Assembly: GCF_014284235.1 (NCBI RefSeq)
Contig: NZ_JACOGD010000007.1
Coordinates: 1-64,000 of the forward strand
Direction: 5' to 3'
Origin: Cognatundibacterium curvum
GTDB taxonomy: Bacteria > Pseudomonadota > Gammaproteobacteria > Burkholderiales > Burkholderiaceae_D
Length of the DNA: 64,000 nt
Translations under genes and position numbers: made by a program
Shown: positions 54,914 through 64,000 of the stretch, piece after piece
How the letters are laid out: each line of letters opens with the position of its first letter
Numbering within the stretch: the first letter of the stretch is position 1
Notes under the pieces: generated by a model
What the model was told of the DNA's origin: nothing
Seen by the model: only the letters and a program-made list of their open reading frames with translations
Databases searched by the model: none

Positions 54914-55456
54914 TTACGCAGTCTCGCCTCTTTTCAGCCATGCATTCAGCTGGTGCGGACGGATACCGTCATATTCTTCAAACGGCTGATGTATCCATGG
55001 ATTAGTCGGCAGGTGATCCACATAATAATCTGGCTCTACTGTAGAGCATGCTTTAAACCAGATTACCGCAGACTTTACCTCAGTCACGCCTGGGAAATTT
55101 TCACGCAGATGATGCAATACGCGCTCCAGGGTGACGCCGGAATCGACCAGGTCATCTACCACCAGAACACGCCCCTGCAAAGAACCCTTAGTCATCGAAA
55201 TGTATTTACCGATATCGAGCGAGCCCTGCACAGTGCCCGCCTCTTCACGGTAAGAGCTGGTCGACAAAATAGCCAGCGGCACATCGAAGATACGCGAGAA
55301 AATATCACCAGGACGCAAACCGCCACGCGCCAGACACAGTACCTGATCAAACTTCCAGCCTGACTCATGCACCTTCAAAGCCAGCTGTTCGATAGAACGG
55401 TGATATGCGTCCCAGGAAACCCACAGGTGCTTATCGTCAGATTCAGGAGTATTCAT
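54914..55456 (-). CDS. Purine phosphoribosyltransferase (hypoxanthine/xanthine-guanine type)
   Basis: A 180-residue PRTase. The PRPP-binding motif is VLVVDDLVDSGVTL (residues 97-110), preceded by CLARGGLRPGDIFSRIF. The type I PRTase family is clear; substrate choice is not, but position after purA favours salvage of a purine base. It follows purA by 16 bases and ends before a strong terminator. Confidence 0.85.
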   Translation of the reverse strand: MNTPESDDKHLWVSWDAYHRSIEQLALKVHESGWKFDQVLCLARGGLRPGDIFSRIFDVPLAILSTSSYREEAGTVQGSLDIGKYISMTKGSLQGRVLVVDDLVDSGVTLERVLHHLRENFPGVTEVKSAVIWFKACSTVEPDYYVDHLPTNPWIHQPFEEYDGIRPHQLNAWLKRGETA

Positions 55457-55472
55457 ATTTCTTATTTCTTTC

Positions 55473-56789
<1,317 letters not shown>

Positions 56790-57941
56790 TTAGTCCACAT
56801 TTTGAAGAATCCAATTTTCACCATCGAAAACAACTACGCGATTGCAGTCGAATTCGTCTTGTTCATTCTCATGACCTGGCATGCTTTGTATAACTACTTC
56901 ACCAGCATCACGCAATGCTTTAATTTTTTCACGCAGTGCGGAATCGCGGCTCCAGGGAGCGCGGATGGCGACTTTACGCCCCGCAGCCGGCATCAGTCTG
57001 GCCAGTTCACGCAAATCAAGTGAGAACCCAGTCGCCGGACGCGCCCGGCCAAACGCCTCACCCACATGATCGTAGCGACCACCACGTGCCACTGCATTCG
57101 GCAAGCCGCTGACAAAGGCACTGAACATCACACCACTGTGATAGTGGTAGCCCCGCAAATCGGCCAGATCGATAATGACATGATCTGCGCCAACCAGATT
57201 AGACAATACTTCGAGTTCACTCAATGCTTTTTCTATACCCGCCACTTGCGGCAGACGCATACGCGCAGTTTTGAGTATGCTCACATCGCCATATAGCGAA
57301 GGCAAGGCCAGCAAAGCAGACCGCACTACCGGTGCATAGGCAGCACTGATCGCGTCTATACCAGGCACATCCTTCGCTTCCAGCAAGGCATACAGCTTAT
57401 CTTCGTCAGCCTTGGCGCGCGCATCCAGCTCCAGGATGGAGCGCAACACACCAACATGGCACAGATCCAGGCGCACATTATTAACACCGACCGCCTGCAG
57501 ACAACCAATCACGATTTCATGAATTTCCGCATCCGCTTCCAAGCCAGCATGACCATAGATTTCAGCACCGATCTGTACTGGCTCACGGGTTGCATGCAAA
57601 CCCGAAGGACGGGTATGCAATACACTGCCCGCATAGCACAGGCGAGTCACATAATTGCGATTCAACAAATGCGCATCGATACGCGCCACCTGGGTTGTCA
57701 TATCCGCACGCAAACCCATGGTGCGGCCAGAAATCTGATCCACCAGTTTAAAAGTACGTAAATCCATATCCTGCCCGGCACCGGTCAGCAAGGACTCGAT
57801 GTATTCCAGCATAGGCGGCATCACCATTTCATAGCCGTAGAGGCGGAAATGATCCAGAAAAACGCGACGTAAATCCTCAATCTTGCGCGCCTCGGACGGC
57901 AAGATATCTGCAATATTCTCAGGTAAAAGCCAGTTTGGCAT
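56790..57941 (-). CDS. hisZ: ATP phosphoribosyltransferase regulatory subunit HisZ
   Basis: A 383-residue paralogue of histidyl-tRNA synthetase that activates the short form of HisG. It has [58 protein letters not shown] and later [21 protein letters not shown]. It is shorter than HisS and lacks the anticodon-binding domain. Position between hflC and purA is normal in betaproteobacteria. Start at ATG 57941, three codons after an in-frame ATG. Confidence 0.94.
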   Translation of the reverse strand: MPNWLLPENIADILPSEARKIEDLRRVFLDHFRLYGYEMVMPPMLEYIESLLTGAGQDMDLRTFKLVDQISGRTMGLRADMTTQVARIDAHLLNRNYVTRLCYAGSVLHTRPSGLHATREPVQIGAEIYGHAGLEADAEIHEIVIGCLQAVGVNNVRLDLCHVGVLRSILELDARAKADEDKLYALLEAKDVPGIDAISAAYAPVVRSALLALPSLYGDVSILKTARMRLPQVAGIEKALSELEVLSNLVGADHVIIDLADLRGYHYHSGVMFSAFVSGLPNAVARGGRYDHVGEAFGRARPATGFSLDLRELARLMPAAGRKVAIRAPWSRDSALREKIKALRDAGEVVIQSMPGHENEQDEFDCNRVVVFDGENWILQNVD

Positions 57942-57969
57942 GAAAAACATTCAAAAAAAAGAAAGACCG

Positions 57970-58008
57970 CAACAAAATGCGATCCGCACCGGTTAAGGTG
58001 CGGATCGC
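57970..58008 (-). terminator. Hairpin/terminator between hflC and hisZ
   Basis: GCGATCCGCACC and GGTGCGGATCGC form a perfect 12-bp stem around GGTTAA. On the minus strand ATTTTGTT follows, giving a moderate T-rich tail. It lies 31 bases past the hflC stop. Confidence 0.8.
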
Positions 58009-58039
58009 TAGTCTGGGTCAGTAAGTCAGGATGAAACGC

Positions 58040-58942
58040 TTATTTCGCTTTCGCTGGCGCGGCAGCCGCACCGGCAGGATTAGAGCCCTTAAAATATTTG
58101 AAAAAATCAGAACTAGGATCAACCACGATCACATCCGATTTGCTCCGGAAAGTGCTGCGATAGGCTTCCAGGCTCTTATAAAATTTATAAAATTCTGGAT
58201 TCTGTCCAAATGCCTGCGCATAAATCTGCGACGCTTCCGCATCACCAGCACCCTTCATCTGCTCCGCTTCGCGATAAGCTTCCGCCAGAATCACGACACG
58301 CTGGCGGTCAGCGTCAGCCCGAATTTTCTCAGATTCTGCCGCGCCAGTCGAGCGCAATTCGTTCGCAACACGTGTGCGTTCGGCTTTCATACGCTCATAC
58401 ACAGAGTTATTAATCTGCTCTACGTAATCAACACGCTTCAAACGTACGTCAATAATATCAACACCAATCTGACGCGCTTCTTCAGTGACCTTGGCTTTGA
58501 TGGCCTCCATGACTTTGCCACGCTCACCGGAAATCACATCACGCACAGAACGCTTGGTGATTTCATCATTCAAAGCAGCTTTCACAATTTGCGATAAACG
58601 ATCCTGCGCCTTACGCTCATCACTGCCAAAACTCACGAAGTAGAGCTTAGGGTTAGTGATTTTCCACTTCACATAAGAATCCACCAGAATGTTCTTTTTC
58701 TCGGCAGTGATAAAGCGATCCGCTTCGGCAGAGTCTATCGTCAGATTGCGCTTATCCAAAAACAAGACATTCTGAAACGGTGGTGGCAACTTGAAATGCA
58801 AACCAGGCTCGCTGATCACGGATTTCACTTCACCGAAGGAAAAGACGATAGCGTGTGACTTTTGATCAACCACGAAAATTGTCGAATACGCGAAGATCAG
58901 CGCCGCCACTAAAGAGGCGAATACACTAGCTAATTTACTCAT
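58040..58942 (-). CDS. hflC: HflC, modulator of FtsH protease
   Basis: A 300-residue SPFH/stomatin-family protein. An N-terminal membrane anchor (about 5-24) precedes the band-7 domain (GEVKSVISEPGLHFKLPPPFQNVLFLDKR) and a helical C-terminus (RADADRQRVVILAEAYREAEQMKGAGDAEAS). With HflK it forms a cage around FtsH. Its start shares a base with the hflK stop. Confidence 0.95.
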   Translation of the reverse strand: MSKLASVFASLVAALIFAYSTIFVVDQKSHAIVFSFGEVKSVISEPGLHFKLPPPFQNVLFLDKRNLTIDSAEADRFITAEKKNILVDSYVKWKITNPKLYFVSFGSDERKAQDRLSQIVKAALNDEITKRSVRDVISGERGKVMEAIKAKVTEEARQIGVDIIDVRLKRVDYVEQINNSVYERMKAERTRVANELRSTGAAESEKIRADADRQRVVILAEAYREAEQMKGAGDAEASQIYAQAFGQNPEFYKFYKSLEAYRSTFRSKSDVIVVDPSSDFFKYFKGSNPAGAAAAPAKAK

Positions 58943-60216
58943 TATCTTGTCTCCCGATCACGAGAATCACGGCTATCTCTGGATCGCCCATCTTTACTGT
59001 AACGCATTTCAACGGTAGGAATCTGCTCGGTGGCAGGAGGCGCAACTGGCGCTACCGGTTTAGCAGCAGGATCCTGCGTCTGCAGCATTTTATCCAGTGG
59101 CAGATACAACATATTGTTACCTGCTTTGGTATCCAGCATCAGCTTGCCAGTGCTGGAGAATATTTGCTGCATAGTTTCCAGATACATGCGGTCGCGGGTC
59201 ACTGCAGGTGCCTTCTGATACTCAGACAAGACCTGTTTGAAGCGGGAAGCATTACCTTCGGCATTCGCCACCACACGTGACTTATACCCCTCTGCCTCTT
59301 GCAACAAGCGCGACGCTTCGCCCTTAGCTTTAGGAATTACCTCATTGGCATAGGCCTGGCCTTCATTTTTCTGGCGCTCTTTATCCTGTCCGGCTTTTAC
59401 CGCATCATCAAATGCTGTCTGCACTTGTTCCGGCGGCTGCACACCTTGCATGGTGACGTTAGTGACCAGTACGCCAGCGTTGTAGCGATCCAGTATTTGC
59501 TGCATCAATGCACTGGTATCGAGCGCGACTTTTTCACGGCCCTCATACAGTACAAAGTCCATCTTGCTCTTACCGACGATTTCACGAATCGCAGTTTCAG
59601 CAACCTGACGTATCATTTCATCCTGATCGCGGCTGTTACCAAGTTCGCGGTTGTTATACAACCATTCAGCAGCGCTCTTGAGCTTGTACTGAACTGCAAA
59701 CTGAATATCGACGATGTTTTCGTCATCCGTCAGCATCAGTGATTCTCTGGCCTCTTTCAACTTCACCGATTTGCGGTAACCGACTTCTACCGTACGTACC
59801 TGAGAAACGTTGACTATTTCGTGATGTTGAACAGGATAAGGCCAACGCCAGTTCATACCGGCACCGGTAACATGACTGTATTTTCCAAAAGTGGTAATGA
59901 CTGCGGTTTGACCTTCCTGAACGATGAATACACCGCTGACCAGCCAGACAAAGGCAAAAACGACGGCGATTGCACCTACACCAAAACGGGCACTGGCGGG
60001 ATCAGGAGAAAAGCCATTGCCGTCACCACCATTACCGCCATCTTTACCACCCAGCAAACGCGCAATGCGCTGATTCAGATCTTTCCAGACCTGATCCAGA
60101 TCCGGCGGCGTATCGGGAGATTTTTTATCGTCCTTAGGATTGTTAGATCCCCTGCCCCATTGCGGGTCATTTAAAGACAAAGTCAAACCGATTCTTTTGA
60201 GAAACGAAGCAATCAT
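58942..60216 (-). CDS. hflK: HflK, modulator of FtsH protease
   Basis: A 424-residue SPFH protein, partner of HflC. A Gly/Asn/Asp-rich cytoplasmic N-terminus (LNDPQWGRGSNNPKDDKK) is followed by a membrane helix (about 80-100) and the band-7 domain (VQEGQTAVITTFGKYSHVTGAGMNWRWPYPVQ), then the helical region with EVIPKAKGEASRLLQEAEGYKSRVVANAEG. ATG 60216 is preferred over TTG 60231. Confidence 0.95.
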   Translation of the reverse strand: MIASFLKRIGLTLSLNDPQWGRGSNNPKDDKKSPDTPPDLDQVWKDLNQRIARLLGGKDGGNGGDGNGFSPDPASARFGVGAIAVVFAFVWLVSGVFIVQEGQTAVITTFGKYSHVTGAGMNWRWPYPVQHHEIVNVSQVRTVEVGYRKSVKLKEARESLMLTDDENIVDIQFAVQYKLKSAAEWLYNNRELGNSRDQDEMIRQVAETAIREIVGKSKMDFVLYEGREKVALDTSALMQQILDRYNAGVLVTNVTMQGVQPPEQVQTAFDDAVKAGQDKERQKNEGQAYANEVIPKAKGEASRLLQEAEGYKSRVVANAEGNASRFKQVLSEYQKAPAVTRDRMYLETMQQIFSSTGKLMLDTKAGNNMLYLPLDKMLQTQDPAAKPVAPVAPPATEQIPTVEMRYSKDGRSRDSRDSRDRETR

Positions 60217-60252
60217 TCTTTTGCTATCCAAAATTAGTAGGTTGGACTACTG

Positions 60253-61380
60253 TTACAAAAAACGGATATCGTCGGGATCAGGTGCCTGGTCCTTTTTCCC
60301 GGAAATCTGTTGCGCCTTTTGCAGCGCGAAATCCGCAACTGCCTGCCTCAATAAATCGAGACCAGCCCCAGTTCTTGCACTTACGGAAATACGTTCGATT
60401 CTACCATACTCGTCATAGCCGACACTGGGCCCGGCATCCGTCAAATCTATCTTGTTGAAGACGATCAACTGCGGCACATTATCCGCACCAATTTCTTTCA
60501 GAACCAGATTGACCTGCGCCATCTGATCCTCGCGTACCGCACTGCCCGCATCCACCACATGCAACAACAGATCTGCATGAATAGTCTCTTCCAGGGTCGC
60601 CTTAAACGCGGCAACCAGTTGATGTGGCAACTCACGGATAAAGCCAACGGTATCTGAAATTACGATGCTGCCAGATTCACCCAGATACAAGCGCCGCGAA
60701 GTCGTGTCCAGCGTTGCAAACAACTGATCTGCCGCATAGGTACCCGCCTTGGTCAGTGCATTGAACAAAGTGGATTTCCCTGCATTGGTATACCCGACCA
60801 GGGACACCGTAAACTCTTGATTCCTGCCTCGCGCACGGCGCTGGGTTTCACGTTGCTTCTGTAACTTATCCAAACGCGACTTTAGCATCTTGACGCGATC
60901 ACCAAGCAAACGTCTGTCTGTTTCTAACTGTGTTTCACCCGGACCACGTAAGCCGATACCACCTTTTTGACGTTCCAGATGGGTCCAGCCCCGCACCAGG
61001 CGGGTCGCCAAATGCTGCAACTGAGCCAGCTCGACCTGCAGCTTACCGTCATGGCTTTTCGCTCTTTGCGCAAAAATATCCAGTATCAGGCTGGTACGGT
61101 CCACAATACGCACTTTACAAACGCGCTCCAGATTCCGCTGCTGAGCAGGTGATAAGGCATGATTGAAGATGACGACCTCTAACTGATCGTCAGCCACCAT
61201 ATCTGCTATCTCCTGCGCCTTACCAGAACCAACAAACAAAGCTGCATCAGGCGCATTGCGTTTACAAGTCAATACATGTGCCGGCTGCACACCGGCAGAC
61301 TGGCTTAACAGCGTGAGTTCTTCCAGACTTGCAGTCGTATCTTCCCGACCAAAATCAACCCCGACAAGAATGGCACGCAT
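60253..61380 (-). CDS. hflX: GTPase HflX
   Basis: A 375-residue ribosome-associated GTPase that rescues stalled ribosomes under stress. The N-terminal HflX domain (1-190) has NHALSPAQQRNLER and KGGIGLRGPGETQLETDRR; the G domain has G1 GYTNAGKSTLFNAL, G3 DTVGF and G4 NKID. Its gene sits between hfq and hflK, the same order as in E. coli. Confidence 0.96.
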   Translation of the reverse strand: MRAILVGVDFGREDTTASLEELTLLSQSAGVQPAHVLTCKRNAPDAALFVGSGKAQEIADMVADDQLEVVIFNHALSPAQQRNLERVCKVRIVDRTSLILDIFAQRAKSHDGKLQVELAQLQHLATRLVRGWTHLERQKGGIGLRGPGETQLETDRRLLGDRVKMLKSRLDKLQKQRETQRRARGRNQEFTVSLVGYTNAGKSTLFNALTKAGTYAADQLFATLDTTSRRLYLGESGSIVISDTVGFIRELPHQLVAAFKATLEETIHADLLLHVVDAGSAVREDQMAQVNLVLKEIGADNVPQLIVFNKIDLTDAGPSVGYDEYGRIERISVSARTGAGLDLLRQAVADFALQKAQQISGKKDQAPDPDDIRFL

Positions 61381-61418
61381 TAATCTGCCAACCTAAAGAA
61401 AATACAAAAATTCAAAAT

Positions 61419-61655
61419 TTACTCAGCGTCCGCTTCAGAATTGATACTCACCGCACGGGCTGGGACGACGGTAGAAATGGCGTGTTTGTATACCATTTGT
61501 GTCACTGTGTTGCGGAGCAAGACTACATACTGGTCGAAAGACTCAATATGTCCTTGCAGTTTGATACCGTTAACCAGATAGATAGAAACAGGAATATGTT
61601 CCTTACGCAAAGCGTTCAGAAACGGGTCTTGTAACAATTGCCCTTTATTACTCAT
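61419..61655 (-). CDS. hfq: RNA chaperone Hfq
   Basis: A 78-residue Sm-like hexameric protein that pairs small RNAs with mRNAs. It has [43 protein letters not shown] (Sm1) and [11 protein letters not shown] (Sm2), and a short C-terminal tail. It is 38 bases upstream of hflX. The tail is shorter than in E. coli (102 residues), normal for betaproteobacteria. Confidence 0.98.
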   Translation of the reverse strand: MSNKGQLLQDPFLNALRKEHIPVSIYLVNGIKLQGHIESFDQYVVLLRNTVTQMVYKHAISTVVPARAVSINSEADAE

Positions 61656-61810
61656 AGCAGCTCCATTGTGTTGTTGTGATCAGGAGATTGGGGCGAATTG
61701 CTCAGTATCAAGCCCTACCCCAAGTTGTATTACAGAATAACTCTAAACTAGATTTTATCTTTAGCGCAAACTGATTATTGCTAAAAATAAAAAATTTCAG
61801 AAAACCAACA

Positions 61811-63151
61811 TTATTTCGACTTATCGAAAGGATTTTTACCGGAACGCATTTCTATACGCAGCGGGGTACCTGTCAGCGAAAAAGTTTCGCGGAAATGCTT
61901 CTCCAGATAACGCTTATAGACATCACCCACTGCTTCCAGCGCATTGCCGTGGATAACGATAATCGGCGGATTCTGACCACCCTGATGCGCATAGCGCAAT
62001 TTAGGACGGATAGAGCCTTTACGCTTAGGCTGTTGATGCTCAACCGCCTCAATCAGGGCACGTGTAAGCTTAGGCGTAGACAAATTGGCCATCGCCGCTT
62101 CGTAAGCCGCATCGATCGACTTCATCAAAGGAGCGATACCTGTCGACTTGAGCGCGGAGATAAAGTGAAATTTTGCGAAAGTCAGGAAATTGAGCTTACG
62201 TTCAATATCCATCTTAATCTCATCACGCCTGTCACTTTGCAAGCCATCCCATTTATTCACACCAACCACCAGGGCACGGCCAGACTCCAGAATAAAGCCG
62301 GCAATATGCGCATCCTGCTCAGAAATATCCTGCTGCGCATCCAGCATCAATAAAACCACATTGGCTTCTGAAACGGATTGCAGGGTTTTGACAACAGAGA
62401 ATTTCTCGATTGCTTCAAATACCTTGCCACGACGACGGATACCCGCTGTATCGATGAGGGAGTAATTTTTCCCATCACGCTCAAATGGAATTTCTATCGA
62501 ATCACGGGTAGTGCCCGGCATATCGAAAGCGATCACACGATCTTCACCCAGCAAGGTATTGACCAGCGTCGACTTACCCACATTAGGGCGGCCAACAATA
62601 GCGATACGTATGCCTTTTTCTTGCGGCAGCTCAGACTCTTCCTCGGCAGGACGCTGAGTAAAGGCGATATCCAGCGCCTCTTCCACCAGATCTGCAACAC
62701 CATCACCGTGAGCCGCAGAAATCACATACGGATCACCCATGCCTAATTCGTAAAAATCAGCTGTGACTGAGGTATAACGCATACCCTCTGCTTTATTCAC
62801 GACCAGCATGACTGATCTGCCTGATTTACGCAGGTAATCGGTAATTGTTTTGTCGTGCGGAGTGAGCCCCTGACGACCATCAACGATAAAGATAACCACA
62901 TCGGCTTCAGCGACCGCCTGCTTGGTCTGCTTCGCCATTTCATGAACAATACCTTCCTTGGCAACAGGCTCGAAACCACCCGTATCGATCACCAGAAAAG
63001 GACGTTCTCCAACCCTGCCCTCACCATAGTGGCGATCACGGGTCAAGCCCGGTAAATCGGCCACCAGGGCATCACGTGAACGGGTGAGCCGATTGAACAG
63101 CGTGGATTTGCCGACATTAGGTCGACCTATAAGTGCAATAACCGGCTTCAT
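61811..63151 (-). CDS. der: Ribosome biogenesis GTPase Der
   Basis: A 446-residue GTPase with two tandem G domains, each with a clear P-loop ([12 protein letters not shown] at about residues 8-19 and [12 protein letters not shown] near 187-198), and a C-terminal KH-like domain. It acts in 50S subunit assembly. It follows bamB after 5 bases, the widespread bamB-der pair. Confidence 0.97.
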   Translation of the reverse strand: MKPVIALIGRPNVGKSTLFNRLTRSRDALVADLPGLTRDRHYGEGRVGERPFLVIDTGGFEPVAKEGIVHEMAKQTKQAVAEADVVIFIVDGRQGLTPHDKTITDYLRKSGRSVMLVVNKAEGMRYTSVTADFYELGMGDPYVISAAHGDGVADLVEEALDIAFTQRPAEEESELPQEKGIRIAIVGRPNVGKSTLVNTLLGEDRVIAFDMPGTTRDSIEIPFERDGKNYSLIDTAGIRRRGKVFEAIEKFSVVKTLQSVSEANVVLLMLDAQQDISEQDAHIAGFILESGRALVVGVNKWDGLQSDRRDEIKMDIERKLNFLTFAKFHFISALKSTGIAPLMKSIDAAYEAAMANLSTPKLTRALIEAVEHQQPKRKGSIRPKLRYAHQGGQNPPIIVIHGNALEAVGDVYKRYLEKHFRETFSLTGTPLRIEMRSGKNPFDKSK

Positions 63152-63156
63152 TTAAT

Positions 63157-64000
63157 TTATTCGGTCGCAATAGCGACAACTGATCCTGACTTTGTTTGAA
63201 CAATCAGATTCGATCCCGCCACAAGCGACGTTCCCAAAATCTGACTACCATCGGTACTGAGACGACCGATGAAAGAACCATCTTCTCTGGAGAGAAAATG
63301 GAGATAACCTGCATAATCACCAACCACGACTGCACGTCCAAAAGAGACAGGTGCAGACAACTGACGATAACCTAACTTTTCATTTCTCCAGGCACTGGTA
63401 CCACCCTCTTTTGCATACGCATTCACTACACCGGCTAAATCGGCAGCAAACACGAAACGCTCGTCGGCACCAACACCAACCTGGCTGGACAAATTCTTGC
63501 TCCAGCGAGCTGCACCTGTTTTTACATCAAAACATCCCACCCGCCCCTGATAAGAACTGGCACAGACATCTTTCCCAACCACAAATGGCATTCCGGATAC
63601 ATCGGCGACGCGTTCCAGCTCGGTCGCACCTTTCGGCTCACCAACTACAGCCTCCCAACGTACACCTCCATTGCTGAGCGCTAAAGCCAGCATGCGACCA
63701 CCCGGCAAAGCAACAATCACTGTATCGTTGTAAATCACCAGACCAGGTGCCGCACGCAGCGTCAGTGCAGGCAACTGGCGTTCCACCGTCCATTTTTTGG
63801 CACCGGTATCGACATCATAAGCACTGATGCGATTATCACTGCCACGCACGATCACCAGCCCGCCACCAACTACAGGTGCAGATAACACTTCACTGCTTTC
63901 CTGAATCTTCCATTTCGCTGTGCCATCCGTAGTAAACGCCTGCAAGCCACCTTTTTCAGCAGCGACGACCACGGTATTCATGCCGACACCAACGCCAGCA
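63157..64000 (-). CDS. bamB: Outer membrane assembly lipoprotein BamB, 3' part (5' end outside window)
   Basis: At least 280 residues of a PQQ-like beta-propeller, open to the right edge of the window. Propeller repeats are visible, such as VIVRGSDNRISAYDVDTGAKKWTVE and VGCFDVKTGAARWSKNLSSQ, then VGDYAGYLHFLSREDGSFIGRLS. BamB scaffolds the BAM complex for outer-membrane protein insertion. The signal and lipobox lie outside the window. Confidence 0.93.
   Translation of the reverse strand, partial: AGVGVGMNTVVVAAEKGGLQAFTTDGTAKWKIQESSEVLSAPVVGGGLVIVRGSDNRISAYDVDTGAKKWTVERQLPALTLRAAPGLVIYNDTVIVALPGGRMLALALSNGGVRWEAVVGEPKGATELERVADVSGMPFVVGKDVCASSYQGRVGCFDVKTGAARWSKNLSSQVGVGADERFVFAADLAGVVNAYAKEGGTSAWRNEKLGYRQLSAPVSFGRAVVVGDYAGYLHFLSREDGSFIGRLSTDGSQILGTSLVAGSNLIVQTKSGSVVAIATE

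Overview
The window is chromosomal DNA of a betaproteobacterium, most likely of the family Oxalobacteraceae (Undibacterium/Herbaspirillum/Janthinobacterium type). This rests on gene content and order, not on a database search: the block fliC-flaG-fliD-fliS-fliT followed by divergent fliE and fliFGHIJKLMNOPQR, the block bamB-der-hfq-hflX-hflK-hflC-hisZ-purA, and rne next to rluC. The moderate GC content would suit Undibacterium, but the genus is inferred.

Layout. 1-5542 (+): the end of a type VI secretion island, with a vgrG 3' end, a phospholipase D effector, and two near-identical Sel1-repeat genes that are probably its immunity proteins. 5543-8194 (-): cbb3 oxidase maturation genes ccoS and ccoI; the N-terminal metal-binding module of CcoI is in a separate frame. 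8665-11838 (-): sppA, a Rieske protein, a HAD phosphatase and rluC. 12468-15407 (+): rne, with a leader of about 630 bp and a strong shared terminator. 15519-17446 (-): a DUF3422 protein and greB. 17654-20090 (+): a LuxR-type response regulator and a GGDEF diguanylate cyclase.

20247-28107 (-) is a tightly coupled eight-gene operon. It encodes a TPR/SPINDLY-type (GT41) glycosyltransferase, a CDP-sugar pathway (rfbF, rfbG, an rfbC-like epimerase, a C-methyltransferase and an NAD-dependent reductase/epimerase) and two hexapeptide acyltransferases. It lies divergently next to flagellin, which suggests that it makes a C-methyl-branched deoxysugar and attaches it to flagellin. This is the most distinctive system in the window.

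28488-48199 is the flagellar locus: flagellin (with a clear sigma-28 promoter), FlaG, cap protein FliD, chaperones FliS and FliT, a FliK-like protein, an FlhB C-terminal homologue, a PilZ/YcgR brake, FliE on the opposite strand, and then fliF to fliR. An NAD(P)H-hydrate repair enzyme gene follows fliR after 7 bases.

49748-53959 (-): cysE, rlmB and rnr. 54126-54731 (+): three identical tRNA-Leu(CAG) genes in tandem, each with its own -10 element and terminator. 54914-64000 (-): a purine phosphoribosyltransferase, purA, hisZ, hflC, hflK, hflX, hfq, der and the 3' part of bamB. Most of the window is conserved core genome. The accessory or variable parts are 1-5542, 20247-28107, the middle of fliC, and the tRNA array.
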